Below, piece by piece: positions 35,853 through 44,560 of a DNA stretch of 64,000 nucleotides. Under the pieces are notes generated by a model that saw nothing but the letters and a program-made list of their open reading frames with translations, was not told the DNA's origin and made no database searches. The position numbers were made by a program, and so were the translations under genes. Position 1 is the first letter of the stretch. Each line of letters begins with the position of its first letter. Source of the stretch: CALAZP01 sp964410725. Its GTDB lineage: Bacteria; Bacteroidota; Bacteroidia; Chitinophagales; Saprospiraceae. The stretch lies in the NCBI GenBank assembly GCA_964410725.1, contig CAYPID010000001.1, positions 62,001 through 126,000 on the forward strand, written 5' to 3'.

Positions 35853-36374
35853 TTAATTCTCCACTTTTAAAAGTTCCTTAATTTTTCTTTTTGCTCTACT
35901 ATATTGAGATTTTGAGGTCGCTTCCGATATTTTTAAAATGGAAGCTATCTCTTTATGGTCGTACCCCTCCAATAAGTATAAACTAAAAACCAATCGATAA
36001 CCTTCTGGCAATTCATTCATTGCTATTTTTATTTTTTCCACCGACAATTGATCCTCCTCCAATAAGTGCTCAGTATAATCATCCACCTGGTCTGCGACCT
36101 CCTCAAAATAAATCCGGTTTCTTTTGAGGTGGTTTAAGCTGAGATTCACTACAATTTTTTTTATCCAAGCACCGATAGTAGATTCCCCTCTGTAAGTTTT
36201 TATCTTCAAAAAAACCTTTGTAAAAGCCACCTGCAATACATCCTCAGCATCTTGTCGGTTTCCAACAATTCGAAAACAAGTATTGAACATAGCATCTGCG
36301 TATCTTCGATACAATTCTTGCTGGGCACTAGCAGAGCCTTGCTTGCAAGCATCAACTACATCTGAAATTTCCAA
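35853..36374 (-). CDS. ECF-type RNA polymerase sigma factor
   Basis: 173 residues. Region 2: AQQELYRRYADAMFNTCFRIVGNRQDAEDVLQVAFTKVFLKIKTYRGESTIGAWIKKIVVNLSLNHLKR. Region 4: LPEGYRLVFSLYLLEGYDHKEIASILKISEATSKSQYSRAKRKIKELL. First gene of a three-gene operon with a membrane protein and a secreted repeat protein, a layout used for envelope-stress or surface-sensing sigma factors. Confidence 0.9.
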   Translation of the reverse strand: MEISDVVDACKQGSASAQQELYRRYADAMFNTCFRIVGNRQDAEDVLQVAFTKVFLKIKTYRGESTIGAWIKKIVVNLSLNHLKRNRIYFEEVADQVDDYTEHLLEEDQLSVEKIKIAMNELPEGYRLVFSLYLLEGYDHKEIASILKISEATSKSQYSRAKRKIKELLKVEN

Positions 36375-36451
36375 TGGTGCGATATCTATATCTTAGTTAA
36401 CTCCCCTTAAGGACAGCAAGGGAATTGAAAGGTTGCACGACTTAATCATAA

Positions 36452-37471
36452 TTATTGCATTCCCTTTAAAGCTTCTGACGCAGCTTCAAATTCAGGATCT
36501 ATCAGTAAGGCTTGTTGGTAGTCCGCCATAGCAGCTGTTTTGTTTCCCAATAATTCCTCACTAATGCCTCTAAAAAAATAAGATTCACTATGCACAGGAT
36601 CCGTTGCCACAGCCAATGTAAATTGTTTAATCGCTTCTTGATACTTTTTCTGATCTAAATACAAGAGACCCATATTAAAATAAGCTACCGTATATTGAGG
36701 ATTTAAGGCTACTATTTCTCTAAATAAACTTTGTGCCTTTTCAATTTCATCTACCGATTGCAAATAAAAAGCATACGCGTGTAATAAATCAATGTTTTTA
36801 GGTTGGATTTGATATCCACTTTCAAAATATTGTCTGGCATCGGGAAGACCTAGCTCTGCATTGAGTTGACCTAATTGAATCCACCCATCAATAATATCTG
36901 GGTCATTTTGAATCGCCCATTGAAAATTTTGCATAGCCAATGAGGTATCTCCTAAATCTTTATAATTCAACCCCAACATAAAAAAAGCCTCTCCAAGGTC
37001 TGGTTTTTTATCTAAAAGGTTTCTTAAAACCGATATTGAGGATTCGTATTGTTTAAGAATCTGTAAGAATTCTGCATACTTTAAATGTGTATAAATATGT
37101 TCTGGAAACCTAGCAATGGCTGCCTCTAAGGTTGTTAAAGCTTGGCCAGACTGGTAATAATCCAATTGCAAGTCTGCTAATAGATGATAATATTCAGGTT
37201 GATTTCCACCTAATTCTATGGCCTGTTCTGCATCCAATATCCCCTCATCAAATGACCCAAAATCGTAAAAAAGTTGTGCGCGTTCGAAATATAAACTTGG
37301 ATTTTGGGGATCATTTTCAATGGCTTTATTGGCCCTTATTATGGCTAGTGCGCTTGAATGATTGATACCTTCTTCTTGTACCTCTTCTATTTGGTGACTA
37401 TCTTCCCCTTTGCATCCCCAAAACAAAATGGATATCCCTAAAAATAAACCGTAAAGAACCCTCCCTTGCAT
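36452..37471 (-). CDS. TPR repeat lipoprotein
   Basis: 339 residues; lipoprotein signal (MQGRVLYGLFLGISILFWGC, Cys20). About seven to eight TPR units cover residues 40-335, with a clear pattern (ALAIIRANKAIENDPQNPSLYFERAQLFYDFGSFDEGILDAEQAIEL; AYFNMGLLYLDQKKYQEAIKQFTLAVATDP; SYFFRGISEELLGNKTAAMADYQQALLIDPEFEAA). Likely an envelope scaffold. Partner not evident. Confidence 0.82.
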   Translation of the reverse strand: MQGRVLYGLFLGISILFWGCKGEDSHQIEEVQEEGINHSSALAIIRANKAIENDPQNPSLYFERAQLFYDFGSFDEGILDAEQAIELGGNQPEYYHLLADLQLDYYQSGQALTTLEAAIARFPEHIYTHLKYAEFLQILKQYESSISVLRNLLDKKPDLGEAFFMLGLNYKDLGDTSLAMQNFQWAIQNDPDIIDGWIQLGQLNAELGLPDARQYFESGYQIQPKNIDLLHAYAFYLQSVDEIEKAQSLFREIVALNPQYTVAYFNMGLLYLDQKKYQEAIKQFTLAVATDPVHSESYFFRGISEELLGNKTAAMADYQQALLIDPEFEAASEALKGMQ

Positions 37472-37501
37472 TGATTTGTTTTTCTTATTTAACAGACTAA
37501 T

Positions 37502-39127
37502 ATGCCAATTGATTGTAGATACACAACAAAAACCGCCCTACTAATTTTCACTGTCGGATGGTTTTTTGTGTTACCGGTAAAGAGTCAAAACTACCACTCA
37601 TTTTTCTTTGGAGGTACTGGAGTTGAAACAATTAACTCCATAACCTTATCTTCAGACACCTTAATATTAAGCGGAAACTTCAATCAAGCTTTCCAATGGG
37701 GAGATTTTTACTTGGAATCTAACGGGGATCAGGATTTCTATATTGCTTCCACTGATATGGCAGGTCGTCCTTTTCATTTATTAACAGGGGGAAGTATTAG
37801 AGAAGATGATATTACCAACCTTATTAAACTCCCCAATGGAAACTTGATAATAGGTGGCACCTACTGGGGCGAAGGTTACTTTTTGGATACGCTCTATGCC
37901 AATCCCGCAAGTTCAAAAAATGGTTTTTTAACAGTATTTACCCCTACCGGCATTCCTGTTTGGCGAAGTTTCATCAGTGGATCTGGAGGAATAGCAATAA
38001 AAAGTATTGCCCTTACAGAGCAAAAAATTTATGCCGCGGGAACATTTGAAAAAAGTTTATCCATAGGAGACACTATTATTTTCAGTAATTACCCACAAAA
38101 TTTGTGGGTAGCTGAATTCAGTGACACAGGGGTATTTCAAAAAGTTGTTCAATTTAACGCCACTAATAACTTATCGCTTATCAAAATGATAGTCTTACCC
38201 GAAGGTGGGCTCGTACTCGGTGGGCAATTTAATCATTCCTTAATTTTTCCAAATGATACTTTACAAGCTAACACGTTTGATGATGATATATTTATTCTTT
38301 CACTAAATGGGCAACTTGAAATCAATTGGTATTTGAAGGGAGGTGGGGTTCATCGGGATGCCTTGATAGATTTGGTAAGCAATTCTCAAAACCAAATAAT
38401 AGCAGCTGGTGATTTTGTAGGGAGATTGTCTTTTTCAGACGGGCAGGAGTTAAACAGTGCTGATGGAATTGGAGATGGTTTTTTGGTTTCTTTTAATCAG
38501 AATGGAAAACTTTTATGGCAAGAAAATTTGGGTGGAATGAATTTTCAGGGAATTCATGCCGTTCATACTTTTAATGAGTCCGTTTTGGTTATTGGAAGTT
38601 TTGAAACCCAACTGGTAATAGAGAACGAAATAGTAGCAACTGCTTTGGAATTAGAAAGGCAAGTCTTTCTTGGTTATTTTGACCTCAATGGTGCATTTCA
38701 AGAAATAGAAATATTCCAAAATTCTGCTCAATTTTTTCCATCTCAAATTTTTGGAAACCCTCCTAATATTGGTATTACGGGTTCCTTTGCTAACAACCTC
38801 CTAATTGGCAGTCAATCGTTCTACAGTCCTTCCAATTATCAAGCATTAGTAGTAAATCTCAATCAGTCCACTACTGCTGTATACAATCCCAGTAAGAATT
38901 ACCCCTCCATCAAGGTATTTCCGAATCCCACTAACAATTATTTACAGTGGAACCAGAGTCTAAATTTTAAAAAAATTACCCTGTACCATGCTAATGGCCA
39001 TAAAATTAAGTCGATTGATTCTCCTCATAATACACTCCAATTGCCTCCCCTGACACCAGGATATTATTATATTCAATTTATAGATGAGAGTGGAAGGGTT
39101 TATTCAACACCCTTTGTCAAAAATTAA
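37502..39127 (+). CDS. T9SS-exported protein with C-terminal type A sorting domain
   Basis: 541 residues with a signal peptide (LLIFTVGWFFVLPVKSQ). The body has about five to six repeats of the type DDIFILSLNGQLEINWYLKGGGVHRDALIDLVSNSQNQIIAAGDFVGRLSF, probably a beta-propeller of SBBP/Kelch-like blades. Residues about 470-541 form the T9SS type A sorting domain: IKVFPNPTNNYLQWN...KKITLYHANGHKIKSID...LTPGYYYIQFIDESGRVYSTPFVKN. Secreted and probably surface-attached. Ligand unknown. Confidence 0.85.
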   Translation: MPIDCRYTTKTALLIFTVGWFFVLPVKSQNYHSFFFGGTGVETINSITLSSDTLILSGNFNQAFQWGDFYLESNGDQDFYIASTDMAGRPFHLLTGGSIREDDITNLIKLPNGNLIIGGTYWGEGYFLDTLYANPASSKNGFLTVFTPTGIPVWRSFISGSGGIAIKSIALTEQKIYAAGTFEKSLSIGDTIIFSNYPQNLWVAEFSDTGVFQKVVQFNATNNLSLIKMIVLPEGGLVLGGQFNHSLIFPNDTLQANTFDDDIFILSLNGQLEINWYLKGGGVHRDALIDLVSNSQNQIIAAGDFVGRLSFSDGQELNSADGIGDGFLVSFNQNGKLLWQENLGGMNFQGIHAVHTFNESVLVIGSFETQLVIENEIVATALELERQVFLGYFDLNGAFQEIEIFQNSAQFFPSQIFGNPPNIGITGSFANNLLIGSQSFYSPSNYQALVVNLNQSTTAVYNPSKNYPSIKVFPNPTNNYLQWNQSLNFKKITLYHANGHKIKSIDSPHNTLQLPPLTPGYYYIQFIDESGRVYSTPFVKN

Positions 39128-39133
39128 CAGAAG

Positions 39134-39697
39134 TTAATGGTCCAATTTTTGTAGTTGATACTTTTCGATAATGCTAATTAATTTTTGTCCATATAGAGGA
39201 TCAGTGGCATAACCAGCTTTTGCTAAGCCATTAGCCCAACCCCTATAATCACTAATCGGCAATTGATAAAGTGGCAAATACCTTTCTTTTTTTAAAAAAT
39301 TACTATGTGCTTCATAGCTTTCCCCAGGATTCTCATAAATGACAAAGAAATCCTTATGTGTATCATCAGGGTGATTGGTGCAATGACCTTTAGGACAAGT
39401 ATTTAAAAAACATTTTATCCCAAAATGGTTATTGGTTTTTATCGCTAACACACTTTTACCCGCTTGACTCTCTAACAAACCCTGCGCAAGTGTAATACTT
39501 GCTGGTATTCCGTGCTGTGCTCTTTCTCTAATAGCCAAAGGAGTATATTGGTCGATATAGGCTACCATATTTTTTTCAGAAGCTTTTGCTGGATTTTGTT
39601 TCCATTCTAACTTCCATTCTTTTTGAATTAGCGCTAGTAAACAAACTCCCAGTACCAACCACCCATATTTTATTTTTGGCTTCCGTTTCCTCTTCAT
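39134..39697 (-). CDS. Glucosaminidase-domain protein (peptidoglycan hydrolase)
   Basis: 187 residues. N-terminal membrane anchor or uncleaved signal (YGWLVLGVCLLALIQ), then a GH73-like glucosaminidase domain (about 40-187): LAIRERAQHGIPASITLAQGLLESQAGKSVLAIKTNNHFGIKC, with the catalytic Glu probably in LLESQAG, and GYATDPLYGQKLISIIEKYQL near the end. Unlike many Bacteroidota homologues it has no C-terminal LysM domains. It would act on peptidoglycan in the periplasm. Confidence 0.88.
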   Translation of the reverse strand: MKRKRKPKIKYGWLVLGVCLLALIQKEWKLEWKQNPAKASEKNMVAYIDQYTPLAIRERAQHGIPASITLAQGLLESQAGKSVLAIKTNNHFGIKCFLNTCPKGHCTNHPDDTHKDFFVIYENPGESYEAHSNFLKKERYLPLYQLPISDYRGWANGLAKAGYATDPLYGQKLISIIEKYQLQKLDH

Positions 39698-39762
39698 ATC
39701 CTATATGTTAATGACAAATTAATGGCTAACCAAAATTAAATCTTAGAGATGTTTATAAAAAA

Positions 39763-39793
39763 TTGGAAACTATAAATAATGCAGTTAGTTTTG
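39763..39793 (+). promoter_or_regulatory. Bacteroidota-type promoter for ompH
   Basis: A TTG -33 element (39763-39765) and a TAGTTTTG -7 element (39786-39793) separated by 20 bases, fitting the TTTG/TAnnTTTG pattern used by the Bacteroidota primary sigma factor. It ends 18 bases before the ompH ATG at 39812. Confidence 0.55.
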
Positions 39794-39811
39794 CATTTTA
39801 ACAATTAAGCG

Positions 39812-40318
39812 ATGAAAAAAATCACTATCCTTTCTATTTTGGCCGTATTATTGACTCTCAATGTTCAGGCTCAAAAATACGGTTATCTCAACCTTGGAAA
39901 TATCATTGCAGCAATGCCGGAAACTGCTGAAGCTGATAAAACTCTTGAAGTTTATCAAGGCGAATTGATTGCCAAAGGAGAGCAAATGGCCAATGATTTT
40001 CAAAAAGAATACACCGCATTCACCAATGAAATGCAACAAGGTACTATGGCACCTGCTGAGCAGCAGAGAAGAGGTCAAGCTCTAGAACAAAAGCGAAATG
40101 AAATTCTTGCTTACGAACAACAAATGCAACAAGATTTCCAAGTCAAAAGACAAGAACTTTTAGGTCCTATTGTAGAAAAAGTTCAAAACATTGTTCAACA
40201 AGTAGGAAAAGAAAATCAATACAGCATGATTTTTGACACCGGGTCTTTTAATGCCCTACTTTTTGTGGAAACTTCTGATGATGTTGCACCATTAGTGTTG
40301 GCTAAATTAGGACTTTAA
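39812..40318 (+). CDS. OmpH/Skp family periplasmic chaperone
   Basis: 168 residues: signal peptide (MKKITILSILAVLLTLNVQAQ), then the Skp fold with strand KYGYLNLGNIIAAMPE, a long helical coiled coil (about 45-125) and the closing strands YSMIFDTGSFNALLFVETSDDVAPLVLAKLGL. It would hold unfolded outer-membrane proteins on the way to BAM. Its stop codon lies inside the 23-base sequence repeated across the N gap. Confidence 0.9.
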   Translation: MKKITILSILAVLLTLNVQAQKYGYLNLGNIIAAMPETAEADKTLEVYQGELIAKGEQMANDFQKEYTAFTNEMQQGTMAPAEQQRRGQALEQKRNEILAYEQQMQQDFQVKRQELLGPIVEKVQNIVQQVGKENQYSMIFDTGSFNALLFVETSDDVAPLVLAKLGL

Positions 40319-40335
40319 TTGGAATAAGCTCTTAA
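40313..40335 (+). repeat. 23-base direct repeat, left flank of the N gap
   Basis: This 23-base stretch, which begins within the ompH stop region and ends GCTCTTAA, recurs exactly at 40436-40458 on the other side of the gap. It probably reflects overlapping contig ends. Confidence 0.85.
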
Positions 40336-40435
40336 NNNNNNNNNNNNNNNNNNNNNNNNNNNNNNNNNNNNNNNNNNNNNNNNNNNNNNNNNNNNNNNNN
40401 NNNNNNNNNNNNNNNNNNNNNNNNNNNNNNNNNNN
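40336..40435. other. Assembly gap, 100 N
   Basis: Exactly 100 unknown bases, the usual placeholder for a scaffold join of unknown size. True length may be zero or negative given the identical flanks. Confidence 0.98.
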
Positions 40436-40458
40436 CTTTAATTGGAATAAGCTCTTAA
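40436..40458 (+). repeat. 23-base direct repeat, right flank of the N gap
   Basis: Identical to 40313-40335. See that entry and the gap entry. Confidence 0.85.
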
Positions 40459-40464
40459 TTACGT

Positions 40465-41508
40465 TCAATTCTTGACCACCCAGGTTTCAATCTCCTCAAA
40501 CGTTAAGAGCGCAACTACCCTTCCCTTTTCCCATACAGCTATGGGTTGTTGATTAAGCTCAGACTTTCCAATAATTGAAATTGCCTTTTGTAAATTGATT
40601 TCAGGACTTAAAAATCTTTGGATAGGAGAGATATTATTTTTGTGAATAATGCCTAGGGGGTTGTTCCATTTATCAATTAAGAGCATAGGATCATGGGTAG
40701 GAGGTTTATCCTCCTGGGGAGATTCGTTTAATGTCCACTTCAGGATTTTGGGTAGGATGACTTCTTTAATAGTGGCTTGTCTTAATTTCTGTTCTAATAC
40801 AACCAATTTGCGTTCTCGTTGAGCGGTTAAAAAAACAAATATTCCAATAATCGAAAGCATGTAGTTGGAACTAACCATACCATAAAAAAAGAAAAGAAAA
40901 GCTAAAAATTGAGCAAGAACAGAGGCCATAACGGTAGCTTTCAACCTACCAAATGGCCAGGTAAGTAGTGCCCTAACCATTCTGCCTCCATCCATTGGAA
41001 AAGCTGGAATTAAGTTAAAAAGTGCCAAAACAATATTTAGAATTAACAAACCGACAATAAAAATTTGCCCATAGTGTTGGCTTAAAAGAAAAGTATTGGG
41101 ATCACCTGTTACCAATCCCCATACATCCATTTTTGTGGTGGGGTCCATTAAAATGTAGAAAGGTAATAGCAGGGCACTTATAAATAAATTAACCAATGGC
41201 CCTGCTAAAGCGACCATTAATTCCTGTATAGGATGTTCTGGTAATTTATCCAATCGAGCAACACCTCCTATGGGGGAAAGGATGATATCAATAGTAGCTA
41301 CGCCATATTTACGGGCCATCAATGCGTGTCCTAATTCGTGAAAAACAACGCATATAAATAGGGATAAGGTGAATAGTGCCAACCAAAACCCATCCCAAAA
41401 TGTCACGGGATAGTACCACCATACCAACAACCCGTAGCACAATAAAAGTAAAAAAGTCCAGTGGACATAAATAGGAATACCAAATAAAGATGCGACTTTT
41501 AGTTTCAT
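40465..41508 (-). CDS. Site-2 protease family protein (M50) with C-terminal CBS-like region
   Basis: 347 residues. Membrane zinc protease: HELGH at 57-61 and the second ligand motif NLIPAFPMDGGR (D173). About five to six membrane helices within 1-225, then a cytoplasmic C-terminus (about 240-345) resembling CBS modules (PIQRFLSPEINLQKAISIIGKSELNQQPIAVWEKGRVVALLTFEEI). This is the SpoIVFB-like rhomboid-independent S2P layout used in regulated intramembrane proteolysis. It follows the symporter gene by 6 bases on the same strand. Confidence 0.88.
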   Translation of the reverse strand: MKLKVASLFGIPIYVHWTFLLLLCYGLLVWWYYPVTFWDGFWLALFTLSLFICVVFHELGHALMARKYGVATIDIILSPIGGVARLDKLPEHPIQELMVALAGPLVNLFISALLLPFYILMDPTTKMDVWGLVTGDPNTFLLSQHYGQIFIVGLLILNIVLALFNLIPAFPMDGGRMVRALLTWPFGRLKATVMASVLAQFLAFLFFFYGMVSSNYMLSIIGIFVFLTAQRERKLVVLEQKLRQATIKEVILPKILKWTLNESPQEDKPPTHDPMLLIDKWNNPLGIIHKNNISPIQRFLSPEINLQKAISIIGKSELNQQPIAVWEKGRVVALLTFEEIETWVVKN

Positions 41509-41514
41509 GTTATT

Positions 41515-43356
41515 TTATCCTTCCTCGAGCCTATCCAACCAATTCTTTTTTAACACATATGAAGTCAAAAGAATAACAATCATAGTTACTCCAAAAGCTT
41601 CCATATTTCTAATGACCAAATAAAGGGGCAATATCACCAAGGCATGTTGCCAGATTATTCCAATTACAACATTAAACAGATCTCGGCCCAATTGGTTATT
41701 GGGTTGGAAGTCTGAATCAGTGGCTTTTATCTTTTCCAAGATGGGTTTCCAAAACCCCCATGGCCGGGTGGTTTTATAAAAATTAATCAAGGTTTCTTCC
41801 TCATCCGGTGGAGTAAGCCAACAACCTAAAAATGCACCTACCAAAGCAAAGCCAAACAAAAAAGGAAACTGTTCAATGGCCAATAATTCAAACCCAAAAT
41901 AGGACAATAGCTGAGGGATAATTGCTACTCCAACCATTCCAAATAACATCCCTGAAAAAAATCCAAAACCATTAAACCGCCACCATACCCATTTTAAGAC
42001 ATTTGATGCTACATAACTTCCATACAATAAGCCAACAATCCAATCTGTTCTTGCCTGAATATTACCACCGATTAAACCAAAAACTAATCCTGTTAATACC
42101 AAAAGAGCCGTCACTAAGTAGCCTAGTTTGACATAATCTTTAGCCGGTCGATTAGGACTCAGGTACTTTTTGTAAATATCATTCACCACATAGGCTGATC
42201 CCGCATTTATAAATGCCGCAAAGGTGGACATAAAAGCCGCTAAAAGTCCTGCTAATAATAACCCTTTAAATCCAGGAGTAACATATTGTCCAATAGCAAT
42301 GGGAAGGACCTGCTCAAAATCTAATTTACCCGTGGTCGAATCAATCAAAGTAGAAGGGTCCATATACACTAATGCCAATACTCCTATTCCCCCAATCATA
42401 AAAAACCTGGGCAACATCAATACTAAAGGCGTTAACCCAAACATCATTGCTGCTTCCTTAGGGCTCCTCGTAGATAAAACCCTTTGCATGTCATAGCTGG
42501 GGACTGGACCTGCCAAACTAGCAAATATGCCTTTAAACAACATTAACATAAATATGAATCCAAATACTTCATACCCATCTTCAGCAATCCTTTCATTGGC
42601 CTGAGGCAAAATAGACTGCCAATCTAAACCTAGGTCCCACCCAAACCACAAGGAGGACCATCCCTCCGGTACTGCAGCCTGAATTTGTTCCGATGTGGTT
42701 AATGACATTCCAATAATTCCTACCACAATACATGCTACCGTCATGATTAAAAATTGAATCACCTCGGTCCCTACGACACTATAAAAACCACCTTTTACTG
42801 TGTATAAAGCGGTTAGAACTATTATTATAATGGCATAACTGTCCTCGCTTTTGAGGACTAAATTTCCCAATTCTAAAGTTAAGTCCCAAGGCAGGAATTG
42901 GCTGGCAAACTTACCAATGCCTTCAACAAAATAGGCCATAAATGCGATGACTATTATTACTGCAAAAATTACAGTAATCAGGTGTGAGAGCTTACTTCCC
43001 AGTGATCTTCCAAATCTAAAAGTAATCCACTCTGCTCCAGTTAGTACCTTAGATCGACGCATCCAAACAGCTAAAAAAATCATCATGATGATTTGATTCC
43101 ATATCGGCCATAACCATGGAATCCACGCGCTTTTAATCCCATACACAAAAAACCAGGCCACAGCAATCATGGTCCCTGAAACGTCAAACATTCCCGAAGC
43201 ATTGGATAGTCCCAGATAATACCATGGGATATCGTTACCCGCCAAAAAATAGGTCTTAATATTTTTAGAAGCCCTTTTAGACAACCAAAAACCAACCCAT
43301 AAAGTCAGTCCTACATAAGCGACTAAAATTAAAATATCTAATAAACTTAGATTCAT
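41515..43356 (-). CDS. Sodium:solute symporter family protein (SSS)
   Basis: 613 residues with about 14 predicted membrane helices. SSS features: LLDILILVAYVGLTLWVGFWLSKRASKNIKTYFLAGNDIPWYYLGLSNASGMFDVSGTM at the start, and LLAGLLAAFMSTFAAFINAGSAYVVNDIYKKYL in the middle. It imports a small solute (sugar, amino acid or similar) with Na+. The neighbouring glycan genes suggest a sugar, but the sequence does not show the substrate. Confidence 0.9.
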   Translation of the reverse strand: MNLSLLDILILVAYVGLTLWVGFWLSKRASKNIKTYFLAGNDIPWYYLGLSNASGMFDVSGTMIAVAWFFVYGIKSAWIPWLWPIWNQIIMMIFLAVWMRRSKVLTGAEWITFRFGRSLGSKLSHLITVIFAVIIVIAFMAYFVEGIGKFASQFLPWDLTLELGNLVLKSEDSYAIIIIVLTALYTVKGGFYSVVGTEVIQFLIMTVACIVVGIIGMSLTTSEQIQAAVPEGWSSLWFGWDLGLDWQSILPQANERIAEDGYEVFGFIFMLMLFKGIFASLAGPVPSYDMQRVLSTRSPKEAAMMFGLTPLVLMLPRFFMIGGIGVLALVYMDPSTLIDSTTGKLDFEQVLPIAIGQYVTPGFKGLLLAGLLAAFMSTFAAFINAGSAYVVNDIYKKYLSPNRPAKDYVKLGYLVTALLVLTGLVFGLIGGNIQARTDWIVGLLYGSYVASNVLKWVWWRFNGFGFFSGMLFGMVGVAIIPQLLSYFGFELLAIEQFPFLFGFALVGAFLGCWLTPPDEEETLINFYKTTRPWGFWKPILEKIKATDSDFQPNNQLGRDLFNVVIGIIWQHALVILPLYLVIRNMEAFGVTMIVILLTSYVLKKNWLDRLEEG

Positions 43357-43429
43357 TCTTGCCTTTTATTTTCCAAAATACATATATTTCACATGAAGAT
43401 TTTTTTACCAATAAATATTCCCATTCGCT

Positions 43430-44560
43430 ATGGACAAAAGAAGTTTTATCAAAACTTTCTCTTCAGGGATACTCAGCTGGTCTCTCATGCCCTCCCTTTT
43501 TTCTAATTCCATCTCTTTTTCTGGTCGACGAAAAATGAAAAATTGGCTTTGGACAAGGCCGAATATTAATTGGAAATCAGATGAGTGGAAAACATTGTTT
43601 GAGAACATGAATAAAGCTGGCATTAAAGCCCTTTTACCAGAGGTATACAATGGGCATAAGGCTCATTTTGAACACTCCAATCCAATGGTCCCTTCTGCCG
43701 ATCATACGCTAGAGCGAATCATCCCTCTAGCCAAAGCTGCGGGAATTGAGGTGCATGCGTGGATGTGGACCATGCCCTGTAACAATCCGGAAATTATAGC
43801 CAATCATCCAGATTGGTACGCCGTTAACCGAAAAGGAGAATCTGCTCATGATCGACCTGCATATGTTAATTATTACAAATTTCTAGACCCTTGTAATCCT
43901 GAGGCAGTTGAATTTGTAAAAGGCAATGTGGAAGCCTTGGGAAAAATCAGTGAACTGGATGGAATCCATCTGGATTATGTTCGATTACCAGACGTAATTT
44001 TGGCAGAAGGGTTGCAACCCAAATACGGTATTATTCAGGATAAGGAATACCCTGAATACGATTACAGCTATTCAGACCTATGTAGGGCAACTTTCAAAGC
44101 GCAATACGGAATTGACCCAATGAATCTTGAAGACCCAGCGAACCATGAGGAGTGGGTTCAATTTAGATACAACAGTATTTCTAATATGGTCAACAATCAT
44201 TTAGTCCCCACGGCAAAGAAATACGGAAAAACCATAACTGCTGCGGTTTTTCCCAATTGGCAGAGCGTTCGCCAAGCTTGGCACACTTGGAACCTTGATG
44301 GATTTCTTCCAATGCTTTACAACAATTTTTACAACCAACCCGTAGATTGGATAGGCGATCAAGTAGCCGCTGCTCATGATAGAATGTCTTCTAATCAAAA
44401 ACCCATCTATTCTGGGCTGTTTATCCCTCAACTCAATGCCCAAGACCTAGAAAAAGCGATTGAAGTTAGCTTGCAAAATAATGCACAGGGCTATGCATTA
44501 TTCAGTCAAGGAGCTTTGAAAGAAGAACATTGGAAAACTTTGTTCGCCCTTCGATCATAA
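43430..44560 (+). CDS. GH10-like (GHL10-type) putative glycoside hydrolase
   Basis: 376 residues. An N-terminal signal-like stretch (MDKRSFIKTFSSGILSWSLMPSLFSNSISFS) resembles a Tat/FIKT-type leader but has KR rather than RR. The body is a TIM barrel of the GHL10/DUF187 kind: MNKAGIKALLPEVYNGHKAHFEHSNP, AAGIEVHAWMWTMPCNNPE, LDPCNPEAVEFVKGNVEALGKISELDGIHLDYVRLPD. The Asp in DGIHLD is a likely active-site residue. Probably exported and acts on a glycan or glycoside. Opposite strand to the CBM9 gene, overlapping it by six bases. Confidence 0.75.
   Translation: MDKRSFIKTFSSGILSWSLMPSLFSNSISFSGRRKMKNWLWTRPNINWKSDEWKTLFENMNKAGIKALLPEVYNGHKAHFEHSNPMVPSADHTLERIIPLAKAAGIEVHAWMWTMPCNNPEIIANHPDWYAVNRKGESAHDRPAYVNYYKFLDPCNPEAVEFVKGNVEALGKISELDGIHLDYVRLPDVILAEGLQPKYGIIQDKEYPEYDYSYSDLCRATFKAQYGIDPMNLEDPANHEEWVQFRYNSISNMVNNHLVPTAKKYGKTITAAVFPNWQSVRQAWHTWNLDGFLPMLYNNFYNQPVDWIGDQVAAAHDRMSSNQKPIYSGLFIPQLNAQDLEKAIEVSLQNNAQGYALFSQGALKEEHWKTLFALRS

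Noticed and set aside
43430..43520. True Tat signal on the GH10-like protein
   Set aside because: The leader has Lys-Arg, not Arg-Arg, so Tat export is not certain, unlike the NHL protein at 46715 which has RRQFIK.
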